From positions 1 through 20,931 of the IMG/VR virus record IMGVR_UViG_3300006805_000201: 20,931 nt of DNA. One strand, given 5' to 3'. Position 1 is the stretch's first letter, and every line of letters starts with the position of its first letter. The translations under genes were made by a program, and so were the position numbers. Below the pieces are notes generated by a model, which made no database searches, was not told the origin of the DNA, and saw only the letters and a list, made by a program, of their open reading frames with translations. Source of the DNA: a virus. Positions 12,218-20,223 of this stretch are shown piece after piece.

Positions 12218-14131
12218 ATGGCAGACATCGGAACAGCATACGTCAGAGTAGCACCCAACATGACCGGCATACAGGGCAAAATTGCCGCTGGTTTTAAAGG
12301 TGCAGCTGGTCCAGCCACCGCCGCACTAGGCGATGAGGTTGAAAAAAATAGTGGTCCATTCCAAAACGCCCTAGGTAAGCTGGGCGGTTTTGCTAAAGCT
12401 GGTGGTATCGCTATTGCCGCTGGCATGGCAGCTGGCGCAGCTGGCGTTGCCGCATTAGCCACAAAGATGGTTTCAGCAGGCGCAGAACTAGAGCAACAGC
12501 TTGGAGGTTCTGAGGCAGTGTTTGGCGACTTTGCCAAAAACATTCAAGCCACTGCTGATGATGCCTATACCAATATGGGCTTATCACAAAATGAGTTCTT
12601 GCAGGGCGCTAACAAAATGGGTTCGCTATTCCAAGGAGCTGGCTTTGATGTTCAAAGCTCAATGAAAATGTCGCAGGACAGCATGCAACGTGCATCAGAC
12701 GTTGCCAGCATCATGGGCATTAGCACAACTGACGCACTAGAGGCTGTAACTGGCATGGCTAAGGGCAACTTTACCATGATGGACAACCTAGGTGTGGCAA
12801 TGAATGATACCGCCATTGGTGCATACGCCATGAGCAAGGGCATCAACAAAAGCACATCTGAAATGTCCATACAGGAAAAGGTTGGACTGGCACAGCAGAT
12901 GTTCATGGAAAAGACCGCCAAATATGCTGGTAACTATGCCAAAGAAAACGATACCTTAGCTGGCTCGATCAACACCACCAAAAAAGCCTTTGAAGATTTT
13001 ATGGCAACCGGCAACGTAACTGGCTTTGTAAACAGCCTAGTAAACACCATCAAGATTGCAGTACCTAAGATTGTTGAGGCATTACCAAAGCTGGTTGATG
13101 GCATAGGCGCTATCCTAAAGGCAGTTGTGCCAGCATTGGCAGCCGCATTGCCTACACTCATCCCTGCCCTTATTAGCGCCGTACAGGGCTTGATTAACGC
13201 GCTGATCACTGCCCTACCTACAATCATCCAAAGCCTGCTGACGGCACTGCCTATGTTTATCAGTGCGTTTATACAGCTATTCTTGGCACTGGTCCAAGCA
13301 TTGCCTCAGATCATTCAGATTATCGCAGCCGCTATACCGCAGGTCATTACAGCGCTTGTGGACGGCTTAACCAACCCAGAGGCACTTACAGCCATGATCA
13401 TGGGCGCAATACAGCTATTCCTAGCCATCATCACTGCCCTACCGCAGATTATTGTAGCTTTGGTCAATGCACTGCCGGTAATCATCCAAAACATCGTTAA
13501 AACGCTCACAAGCTCGCAGTTCATCAATATGATGATCAATGCAAGCATTCAGCTATTCATGGCGCTAGTAAAGGCTATACCGCAAATCTTGGGCAGCCTA
13601 GGCAGTGCAGTGTGGAAAATCTTTAACGTCATTGCTGATGTACTCAGTCCGGGCAACCTAGCGCGTATTGGTGGCGACATGATCAAAGGCTTGTGGAATG
13701 GTATTAGCAACCTCGCAGGCTGGGTAATGGATAAGATCAAAGGCTTTGGCAAGCAAATCATGGATGGTATTAAAGGGTTCTTTGGTATTCACTCGCCATC
13801 AACCGTATTTGCTGATATTGGTATGAACCTAAACAAAGGTTTGGCTAAAGGTCTTGATGACAGTGCCGGGCTAGTTACCAAATCTATGAATAACATGACC
13901 AATGATGCTTTGAGCGCTGTTGTTAATCCAATGGTTAGCTCAGAGGTTGCATTTGGTGGCGCTAGTGGCGCAGTAGCTGGCTCAGGTGGTGGAAACACTA
14001 CCAGCCAGAGCGTGGCAATCCAAACGGTTGTGCTTGGTGATGCTAGTGCCGTTAAAGAGTTCTTTAAACAGCTTGGGCAGGATACAATAAACGTGGGTAT
14101 GGGTATGACACCTGTGCAGGGAGCGCAATAA
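12218..14131 (+). CDS. Tail tape measure protein
   Basis: A 637-residue protein, the second longest in the window after the tail-tip gene, placed after the tail-assembly chaperone as expected. N-terminal residues 1-80 contain a Gly/Ala-rich hydrophobic segment. Residues about 85-270 are helical. Residues about 275-480 are a hydrophobic, Pro-punctuated repeat region (Ala-Leu-Pro-x-Ile-Ile and variants), typical of tape measures of Gram-positive phages and thought to be membrane-active on ejection. The C-terminus has Phe-Gly-Ile-His-Ser-Pro-Ser-Thr-Val-Phe (about 521-530), a hallmark of the family. By the usual rule of about 0.15 nm per residue the tail would be roughly 95 nm (inference). No closer ribosome-binding site or in-frame start is visible. 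Confidence 0.9.
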   Translation: MADIGTAYVRVAPNMTGIQGKIAAGFKGAAGPATAALGDEVEKNSGPFQNALGKLGGFAKAGGIAIAAGMAAGAAGVAALATKMVSAGAELEQQLGGSEAVFGDFAKNIQATADDAYTNMGLSQNEFLQGANKMGSLFQGAGFDVQSSMKMSQDSMQRASDVASIMGISTTDALEAVTGMAKGNFTMMDNLGVAMNDTAIGAYAMSKGINKSTSEMSIQEKVGLAQQMFMEKTAKYAGNYAKENDTLAGSINTTKKAFEDFMATGNVTGFVNSLVNTIKIAVPKIVEALPKLVDGIGAILKAVVPALAAALPTLIPALISAVQGLINALITALPTIIQSLLTALPMFISAFIQLFLALVQALPQIIQIIAAAIPQVITALVDGLTNPEALTAMIMGAIQLFLAIITALPQIIVALVNALPVIIQNIVKTLTSSQFINMMINASIQLFMALVKAIPQILGSLGSAVWKIFNVIADVLSPGNLARIGGDMIKGLWNGISNLAGWVMDKIKGFGKQIMDGIKGFFGIHSPSTVFADIGMNLNKGLAKGLDDSAGLVTKSMNNMTNDALSAVVNPMVSSEVAFGGASGAVAGSGGGNTTSQSVAIQTVVLGDASAVKEFFKQLGQDTINVGMGMTPVQGAQ

Positions 14132-14133
14132 AA

Positions 14134-14925
14134 ATGAACGGCGTATTATCATATAACACTAACAGCTTACAGACATTCAACCGATCAACTAGGGTGGGTA
14201 TTAACACCAATGTCATCAAGCACACTGACATACCAGCCAGCGTAGGTGAATTGTACGTTGTCGCAAACGCCAATGATAGCGATGTGCCAAACGCTGAGGA
14301 TGTTAGCCGCTTAATCCAGCTGGGCGGTACAATCCATGGCTCAACCCAAGCTGACTTAGATGACCGCATTGATGCATTCAAAACCATTTTCAATAAGCGC
14401 TACAAAAACTTAGATATTACCTATGGCTCTAGCACTCGCCGGTATGTTGCTATGAAAGTAAACGCATTGGGAATTGATAGGCAAGATAAAGCGCTGTTTG
14501 CAAAGTTCAGTGTAGAGCTTATTTGCAAGCCATATGGCACTGACACCACTGCAACTAACATACTCAGTGAAACAGCTTATACAACAGCCACAAAGACCAT
14601 CACACCTACATTGCTGGGTTCAGCACCATACCAGCTACCAATCTTTACGTTTACGCTCACCACGATCACTGGCGCAGGTGATTACATCCAAATTACAAAC
14701 AACCTCACTGGTCAGGAAATGCTTATCTATGGCTTAGGCTTGGCAAACGGTGATGTTGTGGTTGTGGACTGTGTTGAAAAAGAGGTTAAGGTAAACGGCA
14801 CATTAGTTGATTTCAATGGCTCATTCCTAGAGCTGGAAACAGGACCGGCTGACATTACAATAACTGACGGCTTTACCACTCGCTCAATAAACATGAATGG
14901 CGAATACAATAAGCGGTGGTCATAG
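14134..14925 (+). CDS. Distal tail protein (Dit-like)
   Basis: A 263-residue protein two bases after the tape-measure stop, the usual position of the distal tail protein that forms the ring at the tail tip. The N-terminal half has an Asn-Arg-Ser-Thr-Arg start region, Leu-Ile-Gln-Leu-Gly-Gly-Thr-Ile-His-Gly-Ser (about 66-76), and a helix with Leu-Asp-Asp-Arg-Ile-Asp-Ala-Phe. The C-terminal half is a beta-sandwich-like domain (Gln-Leu-Pro-Ile-Phe-Thr-Phe-Thr-Leu) ending in Gly-Glu-Tyr-Asn-Lys-Arg-Trp. This fits the Sipho_tail/Dit family. A GGGAG sequence at about 14119 in the previous gene may serve as the ribosome-binding site. Confidence 0.75.
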   Translation: MNGVLSYNTNSLQTFNRSTRVGINTNVIKHTDIPASVGELYVVANANDSDVPNAEDVSRLIQLGGTIHGSTQADLDDRIDAFKTIFNKRYKNLDITYGSSTRRYVAMKVNALGIDRQDKALFAKFSVELICKPYGTDTTATNILSETAYTTATKTITPTLLGSAPYQLPIFTFTLTTITGAGDYIQITNNLTGQEMLIYGLGLANGDVVVVDCVEKEVKVNGTLVDFNGSFLELETGPADITITDGFTTRSINMNGEYNKRWS

Positions 14926-14928
14926 GCT

Positions 14929-17112
14929 ATGGAGCAAAGTTTTCAATCAACCAAGCTACCTACCGTTGGTGCATCATCCGCAATAGGCGGCGCATCTGCA
15001 TGGAGTAACCCAAGCCGTATAACTGCTGATGATGCCAGTTCTGCAAGCTGGGGCGCATTTGCAGGCGGTCAACACTCGCTTATTACAGGCTCAACATTTG
15101 CATTTCAGAAACTGCCAGATAGCGCTGTTATTGATGGCATATTAGTATACGTTGACGGTAGCCAGACAGGTTGCTATGGCGATGTAACATTAAATGCCTC
15201 TGGCTCAACCGGCAAGGCTATTGGTGCATTTGGTAGCTTTGGCGGTCCAACTGACCTATGGGGCAAAACATCAATAACACCAGCTGAGATTGCAGCGCTA
15301 TCAGTAAGCGTTGAGGCTAATGACGTATCAGGTGGCGATGGCATTGCATCTATAGACTGTATTAAGGTAACGGTGTTTTGGCACATAGAGGTAACAGCGC
15401 CAGCGGCAGACGTACCAACGCGAGTTGTACACAAAGTTTATTCAACTGGCGGTAAATACCTAGGCGAATTACCAAACGCCTCACCACTTGCCTTTTCACA
15501 GGACATTGGTAGCGCAGGCAGCACTATGCAGCTTACCTGTGGCGTGTCTATTGACCCTGTTATCACAAGCGATTACATCACTGATGAGAGTGGCAACCCA
15601 TTGCTGACTGAGAGCAGCTTACCGCTAATTGCAACCTCTAGCCAAGAGTTTGTTGCAAGCGGTGAAAGTGATGATGATGTCATATTCAAGAACGGCAACC
15701 GTGTCAAATCAATCCTATACAATAGCTGGTATCCAAACGGCAAACTGATGTTCAGTGGGCAAATAAACAAAGTAGGCTTTAAATCTGGTGGCGGTCAGGC
15801 AAGAGTTTCATTGTTGCTTTACAGCGATGGTATTGACTTGGATAACTTTATTGCTCGCGGCTACCCATTCGCTTATACGCTCGATCAGTCATTTACCAGC
15901 TGGGATAACGTACTAGCATCTCAGGTGTACGGTCCAAAGGGCGGTGGCTGGAATATTTACGGACAGTCATTTAGAACTGGCGTGGGCGTTACCAATGTAG
16001 GCGCTATTGATCTGCTATTACGCGGCACAGCCAATGTTACGGTATCTCTGTATGATGGCATAAACGGCAATTTCTTAGGTAGTAGTACACAAAGCGTTGT
16101 TGGTGCTGATCAGCCTAACGCTATACAATTTGCATTTCCGCAACTTATTCCAGTATCAGCCAGCACTGATTATTTCTTTGTGGTATGGGTTGATGAGGGG
16201 CAAACGATTGAGGTTTATTGGAATGCGCCCGGCGGTTATGCCAATGGTCAAACCTATAATTCAAATTATGGTGGTGGCTCAGGCGGTGGCTCATTTACAC
16301 CTGTGGGCGGTGATTTCTGGTTTAAGACTTACTCAGGCGTGCCAACCACCACAACCACATACACCACGCAAGACCCAATTACCGGCATGGCTCGCGGTAT
16401 CCTGCTTGATTACAATGCTCGCGGTGGCGTGATCAAAGAGCGCGACTTTACCGCAGCCGGCTATACGCTAACAAACAAGTTCAATTCAGCCACCATATTT
16501 GGCGCTATCAAAAAGTGTATTGAGCTTGCGCCAAGCGGTTACTATTCCTATGTTGATCTGGGTACTGCCGAAATTGATATAATGCCCACCTCAGTAGTGC
16601 CTGACTTTTATATCATCCTAGGCAAAGACATCAATGATATTGAGGTGGTTATGAGTATTGAGAATGTCAAAAACCAATACTTACTATCAGGTGGCGACAC
16701 AGGCAGTGGCACTAACCTATTCAAACAGTATCAAGATGCAAACAGCGCAGGACGTTACGGCACTCGCCTTGCCCAGCAATCAGATAACCGTATTACCCTA
16801 ACTGCCACCGCTGATGCAATGGGTAATAGCTTTATTGATGAAAATGCTGTTGAAACCCAAGAAACACCAGTAACCATATTGAATAAAAACTTTGACATCA
16901 CATTGCTGACACCGGGTAAAACTATTGGCTTTAGGAATGGTGGCGCACTGATTGATAATTTGGTATTGCGTATTGCTCGCCGCGACTTTACACCAGAAAA
17001 AGCCAACCTGATGCTAGGACGCTTGCCACTCCAGACCACCGCAGAAGTTGAGAAAATCCGCCGCGATTTAATATTGCAGCAGACTATTGATAACCCAAAT
17101 GCACCAAGCTAG
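14929..17112 (+). CDS. Tail tip (Tal-like) protein with inserted beta-sandwich domains
   Basis: A 727-residue protein after the Dit gene, the position of the tail-associated (Tal) central tip protein. Residues about 1-155 form an N-terminal beta-sandwich-like domain (Gly-Ile-Leu-Val-Tyr-Val-Asp-Gly-Ser). Residues about 160-300 look like Tal core. About 320-475 is a second sandwich with Val-Ser-Leu-Tyr-Asp-Gly, Asp-Tyr-Phe-Phe-Val-Val-Trp-Val and a Gly-rich loop, resembling carbohydrate-binding domains. About 480-727 returns to core-like sequence with Asn-Pro-Asn/Lys-rich helical end. No hydrolase motif is seen. It presumably joins the tail to receptor-binding parts. The domain borders are estimates. 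Confidence 0.65.
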   Translation: MEQSFQSTKLPTVGASSAIGGASAWSNPSRITADDASSASWGAFAGGQHSLITGSTFAFQKLPDSAVIDGILVYVDGSQTGCYGDVTLNASGSTGKAIGAFGSFGGPTDLWGKTSITPAEIAALSVSVEANDVSGGDGIASIDCIKVTVFWHIEVTAPAADVPTRVVHKVYSTGGKYLGELPNASPLAFSQDIGSAGSTMQLTCGVSIDPVITSDYITDESGNPLLTESSLPLIATSSQEFVASGESDDDVIFKNGNRVKSILYNSWYPNGKLMFSGQINKVGFKSGGGQARVSLLLYSDGIDLDNFIARGYPFAYTLDQSFTSWDNVLASQVYGPKGGGWNIYGQSFRTGVGVTNVGAIDLLLRGTANVTVSLYDGINGNFLGSSTQSVVGADQPNAIQFAFPQLIPVSASTDYFFVVWVDEGQTIEVYWNAPGGYANGQTYNSNYGGGSGGGSFTPVGGDFWFKTYSGVPTTTTTYTTQDPITGMARGILLDYNARGGVIKERDFTAAGYTLTNKFNSATIFGAIKKCIELAPSGYYSYVDLGTAEIDIMPTSVVPDFYIILGKDINDIEVVMSIENVKNQYLLSGGDTGSGTNLFKQYQDANSAGRYGTRLAQQSDNRITLTATADAMGNSFIDENAVETQETPVTILNKNFDITLLTPGKTIGFRNGGALIDNLVLRIARRDFTPEKANLMLGRLPLQTTAEVEKIRRDLILQQTIDNPNAPS

Positions 17113-17121
17113 TGATATAAT
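17113..17121 (+). promoter_or_regulatory. Extended -10 promoter for the short-fibre gene
   Basis: TGATATAAT starts inside the preceding stop region. Predicted start 17128, leaving a 14-base leader that still contains AAGGAA as ribosome-binding site before the ATG at 17142. Confidence 0.65.
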
Positions 17122-17141
17122 AACCATAAGGAAAAACAATC

Positions 17142-17648
17142 ATGCCAAAGATTAACGCACTACCAGCAATGTCAGCCCTAGCCGCAGCAGATGTGGTTGC
17201 TGCTGATGATGTAAGCACAACCAACAAAGATACTAAAAAAGTAACCATGGCTCAGATAGCCGGCTTTATTTATCCAGTAGGTTCTTACTACACAAACGAA
17301 ACTGATAGCACCAACCCCGGCACTTTGTTTGGCATTGGTACATGGACTGCTGTTGCTAACCGCATGGTAATAGGTAAAGGCTCAGGTTCATTTGCCACAG
17401 CAGGTGCAACTGGCGGTGCTGAAACTCACACCCTGACAACCTCAGAAATGCCAAGCCACAGCCACAGTTTGGGTGGCGGTCAGAACCAGTGGGTGCGCGG
17501 TGGTACTGGCGATGGCGCAGCTAACATTGCTCAGACTGGCGCAGCATTCCGTGTTACATCTGGCAACTCAGATACTGCTGGTAGCGGTGGCGCTCACAAC
17601 AACATGCCACCATACATTGTTGCTTACATTTGGAAACGAACGGCTTAA
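17142..17648 (+). CDS. Short tail fibre / collar-like protein
   Basis: A 168-residue protein. After an N-terminal Ala/Asp-rich segment with Lys-Lys-Val-Thr-Met-Ala-Gln-Ile (about 34-41), the main domain has Pro-Val-Gly-Ser-Tyr-Tyr (about 46-51), Trp-Thr-Ala-Val-Ala-Asn-Arg-Met-Val-Ile-Gly and Met-Pro-Ser-His-Ser-His-Ser (about 104-110). It ends with His-Asn-Asn-Met-Pro-Pro-Tyr-Ile-Val-Ala-Tyr-Ile-Trp-Lys. The His-x-His pair and final Met-Pro-Pro-Tyr are typical of short tail fibre/collar and gp10-C-like domains that bind metal in trimeric tips. It is a candidate receptor-binding protein at the end of the tail cluster. Confidence 0.8.
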   Translation: MPKINALPAMSALAAADVVAADDVSTTNKDTKKVTMAQIAGFIYPVGSYYTNETDSTNPGTLFGIGTWTAVANRMVIGKGSGSFATAGATGGAETHTLTTSEMPSHSHSLGGGQNQWVRGGTGDGAANIAQTGAAFRVTSGNSDTAGSGGAHNNMPPYIVAYIWKRTA

Positions 17649-17660
17649 AGGAGCTATATT

Positions 17661-17867
17661 ATGTCGCAAGAATATACAAGCGCTGACGAACAAATCATCA
17701 TCAAAGTTGAACTGGCAAAAAAAGACACCACTATTGAAACAGTTGATGGTGAGGCTTTAGTTACCAAAGGCAATTACATCGCTACTTATGTTTCTGAGTA
17801 CCGCAATGGTAAACAGTTTGGCATCACTGAGGTTGATCTAAAAGCTCACTACACACCAATAAAGTAG
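17661..17867 (+). CDS. Unknown 68-residue protein
   Basis: Not recognised. Strong AAAGGAG ribosome-binding site, so it is likely real. The sequence is a small beta-rich domain: Ile-Ile-Ile-Lys-Val-Glu-Leu, then Thr-Lys-Gly-Asn-Tyr-Ile-Ala-Thr-Tyr-Val-Ser-Glu-Tyr-Arg-Asn-Gly-Lys-Gln-Phe-Gly and Val-Asp-Leu-Lys-Ala-His-Tyr. It is placed between the short fibre and the HNH gene. It might be a fibre accessory or an unrelated small regulator. Confidence 0.55.
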   Translation: MSQEYTSADEQIIIKVELAKKDTTIETVDGEALVTKGNYIATYVSEYRNGKQFGITEVDLKAHYTPIK

Positions 17868-17873
17868 GCTCTT

Positions 17874-18188
17874 ATGGATGCAGCAATGCCAACAGTCCAA
17901 AAGCTAGAACCGCAGGAATGGCGCAAAGCTCGCAAGCGTGCCATTGCAACGCTTGATCATATTTGTGCGCTATGCGGTAAATACATTGATGTTGAGTTGC
18001 CTGCATTCGACCCATTAGCTGTTGAGGTTGACCACATCACGCCTCGCAGTCGTGGAGGCTCGCTATACGACCTAGATAACCTGCAACTCTCTCACAGCAA
18101 GTGTAACCGTAAAAAGGGCGCTAAAATGGCTGAGGATTACAATGGCGAGCCATACACCAACCCTGTACCATTATCAAACTCATGGTAG
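17874..18188 (+). CDS. HNH endonuclease
   Basis: A 104-residue HNH nuclease. The zinc-finger half has Cys31-x2-Cys34 and Cys77 with a nearby His74. The core has Val-Asp53-His54-Ile-Thr-Pro-Arg-Ser-Arg-Gly-Gly, Asp-Leu-Asp-Asn69-Leu-Gln-Leu and Asn78-Arg-Lys-Lys-Gly, matching the His-Asn-His fold. Many phages carry such an enzyme, often near the terminase, where it helps packaging; others are free-standing homing-type nucleases. It lies between tail and lysis genes and far from any visible large terminase gene, so its role is open. The start at 17874 follows the previous stop by 6 bases. Confidence 0.85.
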   Translation: MDAAMPTVQKLEPQEWRKARKRAIATLDHICALCGKYIDVELPAFDPLAVEVDHITPRSRGGSLYDLDNLQLSHSKCNRKKGAKMAEDYNGEPYTNPVPLSNSW

Positions 18189-18191
18189 CTG

Positions 18192-18200
18192 TGCTATCAT
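18192..18200 (+). promoter_or_regulatory. Extended -10 promoter of the lysis unit
   Basis: TGCTATCAT (extended -10) lies just after the HNH stop. Predicted start 18207, then the ribosome-binding site TTGGAGGG before the ATG at 18228. It would drive the 28-residue gene and the endolysin. Confidence 0.6.
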
Positions 18201-18227
18201 AAGCATAGTAAGAATTGGAGGGAAACT

Positions 18228-18314
18228 ATGGGATTACTAGACATTTTCAAACCAAAAGACAAACCGCGCCCGGCGGTTGGTCCTGATGAGGATGATCATG
18301 GCAGCAGCGCCTAA
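18228..18314 (+). CDS. 28-residue small protein before the endolysin
   Basis: A very short gene with a strong ribosome-binding site (GGAGGG), its own promoter and a TAA stop. The predicted peptide begins Met-Gly-Leu-Leu-Asp-Ile-Phe-Lys-Pro-Lys (amphipathic, basic), then has Pro-Arg-Pro-Ala-Val and an acidic His/Ser end. It overlaps the start of the endolysin gene by 17 bases, so ribosomes leaving it could couple to endolysin translation. It may be a translational leader peptide or a small functional protein; it has no membrane span of its own. Too short for family assignment. Confidence 0.6.
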   Translation: MGLLDIFKPKDKPRPAVGPDEDDHGSSA

Positions 18315-19356
18315 CGCAGATGCATATGCCGCCGCTAGGGTAGGTATCTTTTTCCCTGCACACAACAGCACACCAGCTGACGGCAATCTAACAGGGCAGT
18401 GCGTAACACTGCTTAAATGGGTGTTTGCTGAGATGATGCCACAGCTTATACCAAATCCGTTTTCAGCGCGTGGTGATGCTCGCTATGTAGGTCAGAGGCT
18501 AGTAGCGCAAGGGCTGGCTGTTGAAGTACCGTATAACGAACGCCGCGCCGGTGATGTGATTTGCTTTGAGTATGGGCAATATGGTCATATCGCATGGCTA
18601 TTAGAGAATGACAGGTTATTTGAGCAGAATGCCAATGTAGGTAATCCAGCAAGGCGCTTGATCACTGACGGCAAAGATAGCTGGTATGTGTATGCATCGC
18701 GCATAGGCTCACTCAATGAAAGCTGGCGTAGTGGGTCAAACCCACATGTTTATAGAATAATAGGCTACAATAATGGGGGTACTAATATGGCAACTACAAT
18801 ACCAAACGCAGACAACTACTATAACCGTTACCGCAAGGCAATGCAGTATATTCGTGGGCGTGATATGAGCCGTGATGAGTTTAACAAAAACTTTGTTGGC
18901 AATACTGATTTACAAATGCTAGAGGCGATGCTAGATAGCCCAGAGGCTGATGCACAAGTTGATTATGCTAATTGGGGCAGGGCAGCTAAAGGCGGTCATT
19001 GGGATGAAGTGATCAAGGCGCTAGAGAATGAACGCGACACTATCAACTATCCTAAGATCAATGCCACCACAGCAGCCCTAGGCTTGCCAGTAGGCGCTAA
19101 TGTTGACCAAATAGCCGCTGCACTCAAAGCGCTCAAAGAGCAGGCTGACAATGCCGGCAATGAGGATGCACTAAAAATGATCATCAAAGACAAAGATGAT
19201 CAGATCAGCCAGCTTACTGGTAATTTCACTAACCTAGCCAAAGAGAATGACAGCCTGAAAGCACAGCTGGCGCAGGCATCTGGCGATACTGAGTTATTGA
19301 ATGGCTTTGGCAAATGGCTAACTGCACTCATCGCAAGGCTGGGCTTAAAGAAATGA
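18298..19356 (+). CDS. CHAP-type endolysin
   Basis: A 352-residue enzyme that should cleave peptidoglycan at lysis. The CHAP-like domain (about 1-155) has the nucleophile in Gly-Gln-Cys35-Val and the His in Gly-His97-Ile-Ala-Trp, with Gly-Asp-Val-Ile-Cys-Phe and Phe-Glu-Gln-Asn (108-111). A linker with Gly-Gly-Thr-Asn leads to a second region: a helical domain (about 170-245), a coiled coil (about 296-330) and an amphipathic C-terminal helix. I chose ATG 18298 because GAGG lies six bases upstream; TTG 18277 and ATGs 18286/18292 are alternatives. A good ribosome-binding-like GGGGGT precedes an internal ATG at 18787, at the domain boundary. This is the only gene in the window ending in TGA. Confidence 0.8.
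   Translation: MAAAPNADAYAAARVGIFFPAHNSTPADGNLTGQCVTLLKWVFAEMMPQLIPNPFSARGDARYVGQRLVAQGLAVEVPYNERRAGDVICFEYGQYGHIAWLLENDRLFEQNANVGNPARRLITDGKDSWYVYASRIGSLNESWRSGSNPHVYRIIGYNNGGTNMATTIPNADNYYNRYRKAMQYIRGRDMSRDEFNKNFVGNTDLQMLEAMLDSPEADAQVDYANWGRAAKGGHWDEVIKALENERDTINYPKINATTAALGLPVGANVDQIAAALKALKEQADNAGNEDALKMIIKDKDDQISQLTGNFTNLAKENDSLKAQLAQASGDTELLNGFGKWLTALIARLGLKK
18731..18745 (+). other. Hairpin inside the endolysin gene upstream of the internal start
   Basis: GTGGGT (18731-18736) and ACCCAC (18740-18745) pair perfectly around CAA. It lies about 30 bases before GGGGGT and the internal ATG at 18787, and could influence internal initiation. Confidence 0.4.
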
Positions 19357-19383
19357 TCAGGCGGTTTGTCATAAAAGTGTTTA

Positions 19384-19403
19384 TGGTAAACTATATGTAT
19401 AAT
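19384..19403 (+). promoter_or_regulatory. Promoter region of the holin gene
   Basis: Two -10 candidates: TGGTAAACT at 19384-19392 (extended type) and TATAAT at 19398-19403. From the second, transcription would begin at 19410, the first base of a hairpin leader. Confidence 0.55.
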
Positions 19404-19409
19404 CGTTAT

Positions 19410-19437
19410 GTGCATACAGGCGAAATGCCTAGCGCAC
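19410..19437 (+). promoter_or_regulatory. 5' hairpin in the holin leader
   Basis: Nested stems: GTGC (19410-19413) with GCAC (19434-19437), and AGGC (19418-19421) with GCCT (19427-19430) around GAAAT. The AAAGGAA ribosome-binding site (19441-19447) follows directly. A 5'-terminal stem of this kind often protects mRNA from decay (inference). Confidence 0.5.
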
Positions 19438-19456
19438 TCGAAAGGAAACTGTATCT

Positions 19457-19732
19457 ATGAACAATTTAGCACTCAAAGAAACTTTAAAAACCATCGCTAG
19501 AGGTGTTTGGTTTGGTCTGCTTGGTGTAGTCGTATTGGTCCTGACTGTCATAGCAAGCAGCCCCGAAGTGGCACAGGCAACTGTTGTACTGCCTATTTTC
19601 AACATCACGCTATCAGTTGGCGCATTGATTGTTGCCGGCGTAGCTGGATTGGCTAAGGTCATTGATCGCTATATTCACAAGTCTAACGACACCCCAAGCA
19701 AGGGCATAGCCCCAGCATTCTTGCAGAAATAA
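19457..19732 (+). CDS. Holin-like membrane protein
   Basis: A 91-residue protein with two likely membrane spans, residues about 16-34 and 43-66, a short loop containing Pro, and a basic, flexible C-terminus (Ile-Asp-Arg-Tyr-Ile-His-Lys-Ser-Asn). This size and topology fit small two-span (class II) phage holins of the r1t type, which open the membrane so the endolysin can reach the wall. It follows the endolysin gene, has its own promoter and leader, and is closed by a strong terminator. Separate promoters for endolysin and holin allow separate timing of lysis (inference). Confidence 0.75.
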   Translation: MNNLALKETLKTIARGVWFGLLGVVVLVLTVIASSPEVAQATVVLPIFNITLSVGALIVAGVAGLAKVIDRYIHKSNDTPSKGIAPAFLQK

Positions 19733-19740
19733 TTGCAACC

Positions 19741-19773
19741 AAAAAGAGCGCCCTCGCAATGGCGCTCTTTTTT
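19741..19773. terminator. Bidirectional intrinsic terminator
   Basis: AAAAAGAGCGCC (19741-19752) pairs with GGCGCTCTTTTT (19761-19772) around an 8-base loop. Read rightward it ends in T6; read leftward it also ends in a T run. It lies between the convergent holin (+) and HNH (-) genes and can stop both. Confidence 0.9.
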
Positions 19774-19819
19774 ATTGGTCAGTGTTTATTTTGTTTACTG
19801 AATGCTTGTATTGTACAGG

Positions 19820-20194
19820 CTATGGTTTCACTTGGTCAAGCGACTTGCTACCTTTTTCGTTATTGCAATAGATACAGGCAGGCTTTAGATTTTCCGCGGC
19901 AAAGCGCAGTGATGGGGCGCGTGAACGGCTAACAACGTGATCGAGCGTGATAGTCTTTTCATTGAGGCGCACAGGACACCACGGATGTATTTGCAGGTAG
20001 CATATCCAGCCACCGGGCGGCATTGGGTTATTCCTAAGCCATGTTTCGCGTGTTACAGTCCATTGTTTGGCATACTTACCATTTTGTTTTAGCCCGTTGC
20101 TTTTCCAGTTTTTCTTAGGGTTTTTGCTGCACATGTAAGGGAAATGCCCCATGCCCCCACAATGCTTGCAGGGCTTTTTTGGGAAACGGTCCAT
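19820..20194 (-). CDS. HNH endonuclease with N-terminal zinc knuckle
   Basis: A 124-residue protein, the only gene on the minus strand. The N-terminus has Cys9-x2-Cys12-x4-His17-x4-Cys22, the exact spacing of a CCHC zinc knuckle, a single-strand nucleic-acid-binding module. A basic/Trp linker follows, then an HNH-type core: Cys65 and Cys73, Leu-Asp85-His86-Val-Val-Ser-Arg, Glu-Asn102-Leu-Lys-Pro-Ala-Cys107-x2-Cys110-Asn-Asn-Glu-Lys-Gly. The ribosome-binding site GGAGGTGA is a near-ideal match with a 6-base spacer, the strongest in the window. Opposite orientation and terminator isolation suggest separate control or a later insertion. Confidence 0.8.
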   Translation of the reverse strand: MDRFPKKPCKHCGGMGHFPYMCSKNPKKNWKSNGLKQNGKYAKQWTVTRETWLRNNPMPPGGWICYLQIHPWCPVRLNEKTITLDHVVSRSRAPSLRFAAENLKPACIYCNNEKGSKSLDQVKP

Positions 20195-20223
20195 GCGTTG
20201 TCACCTCCAATCTGAATACTTTT

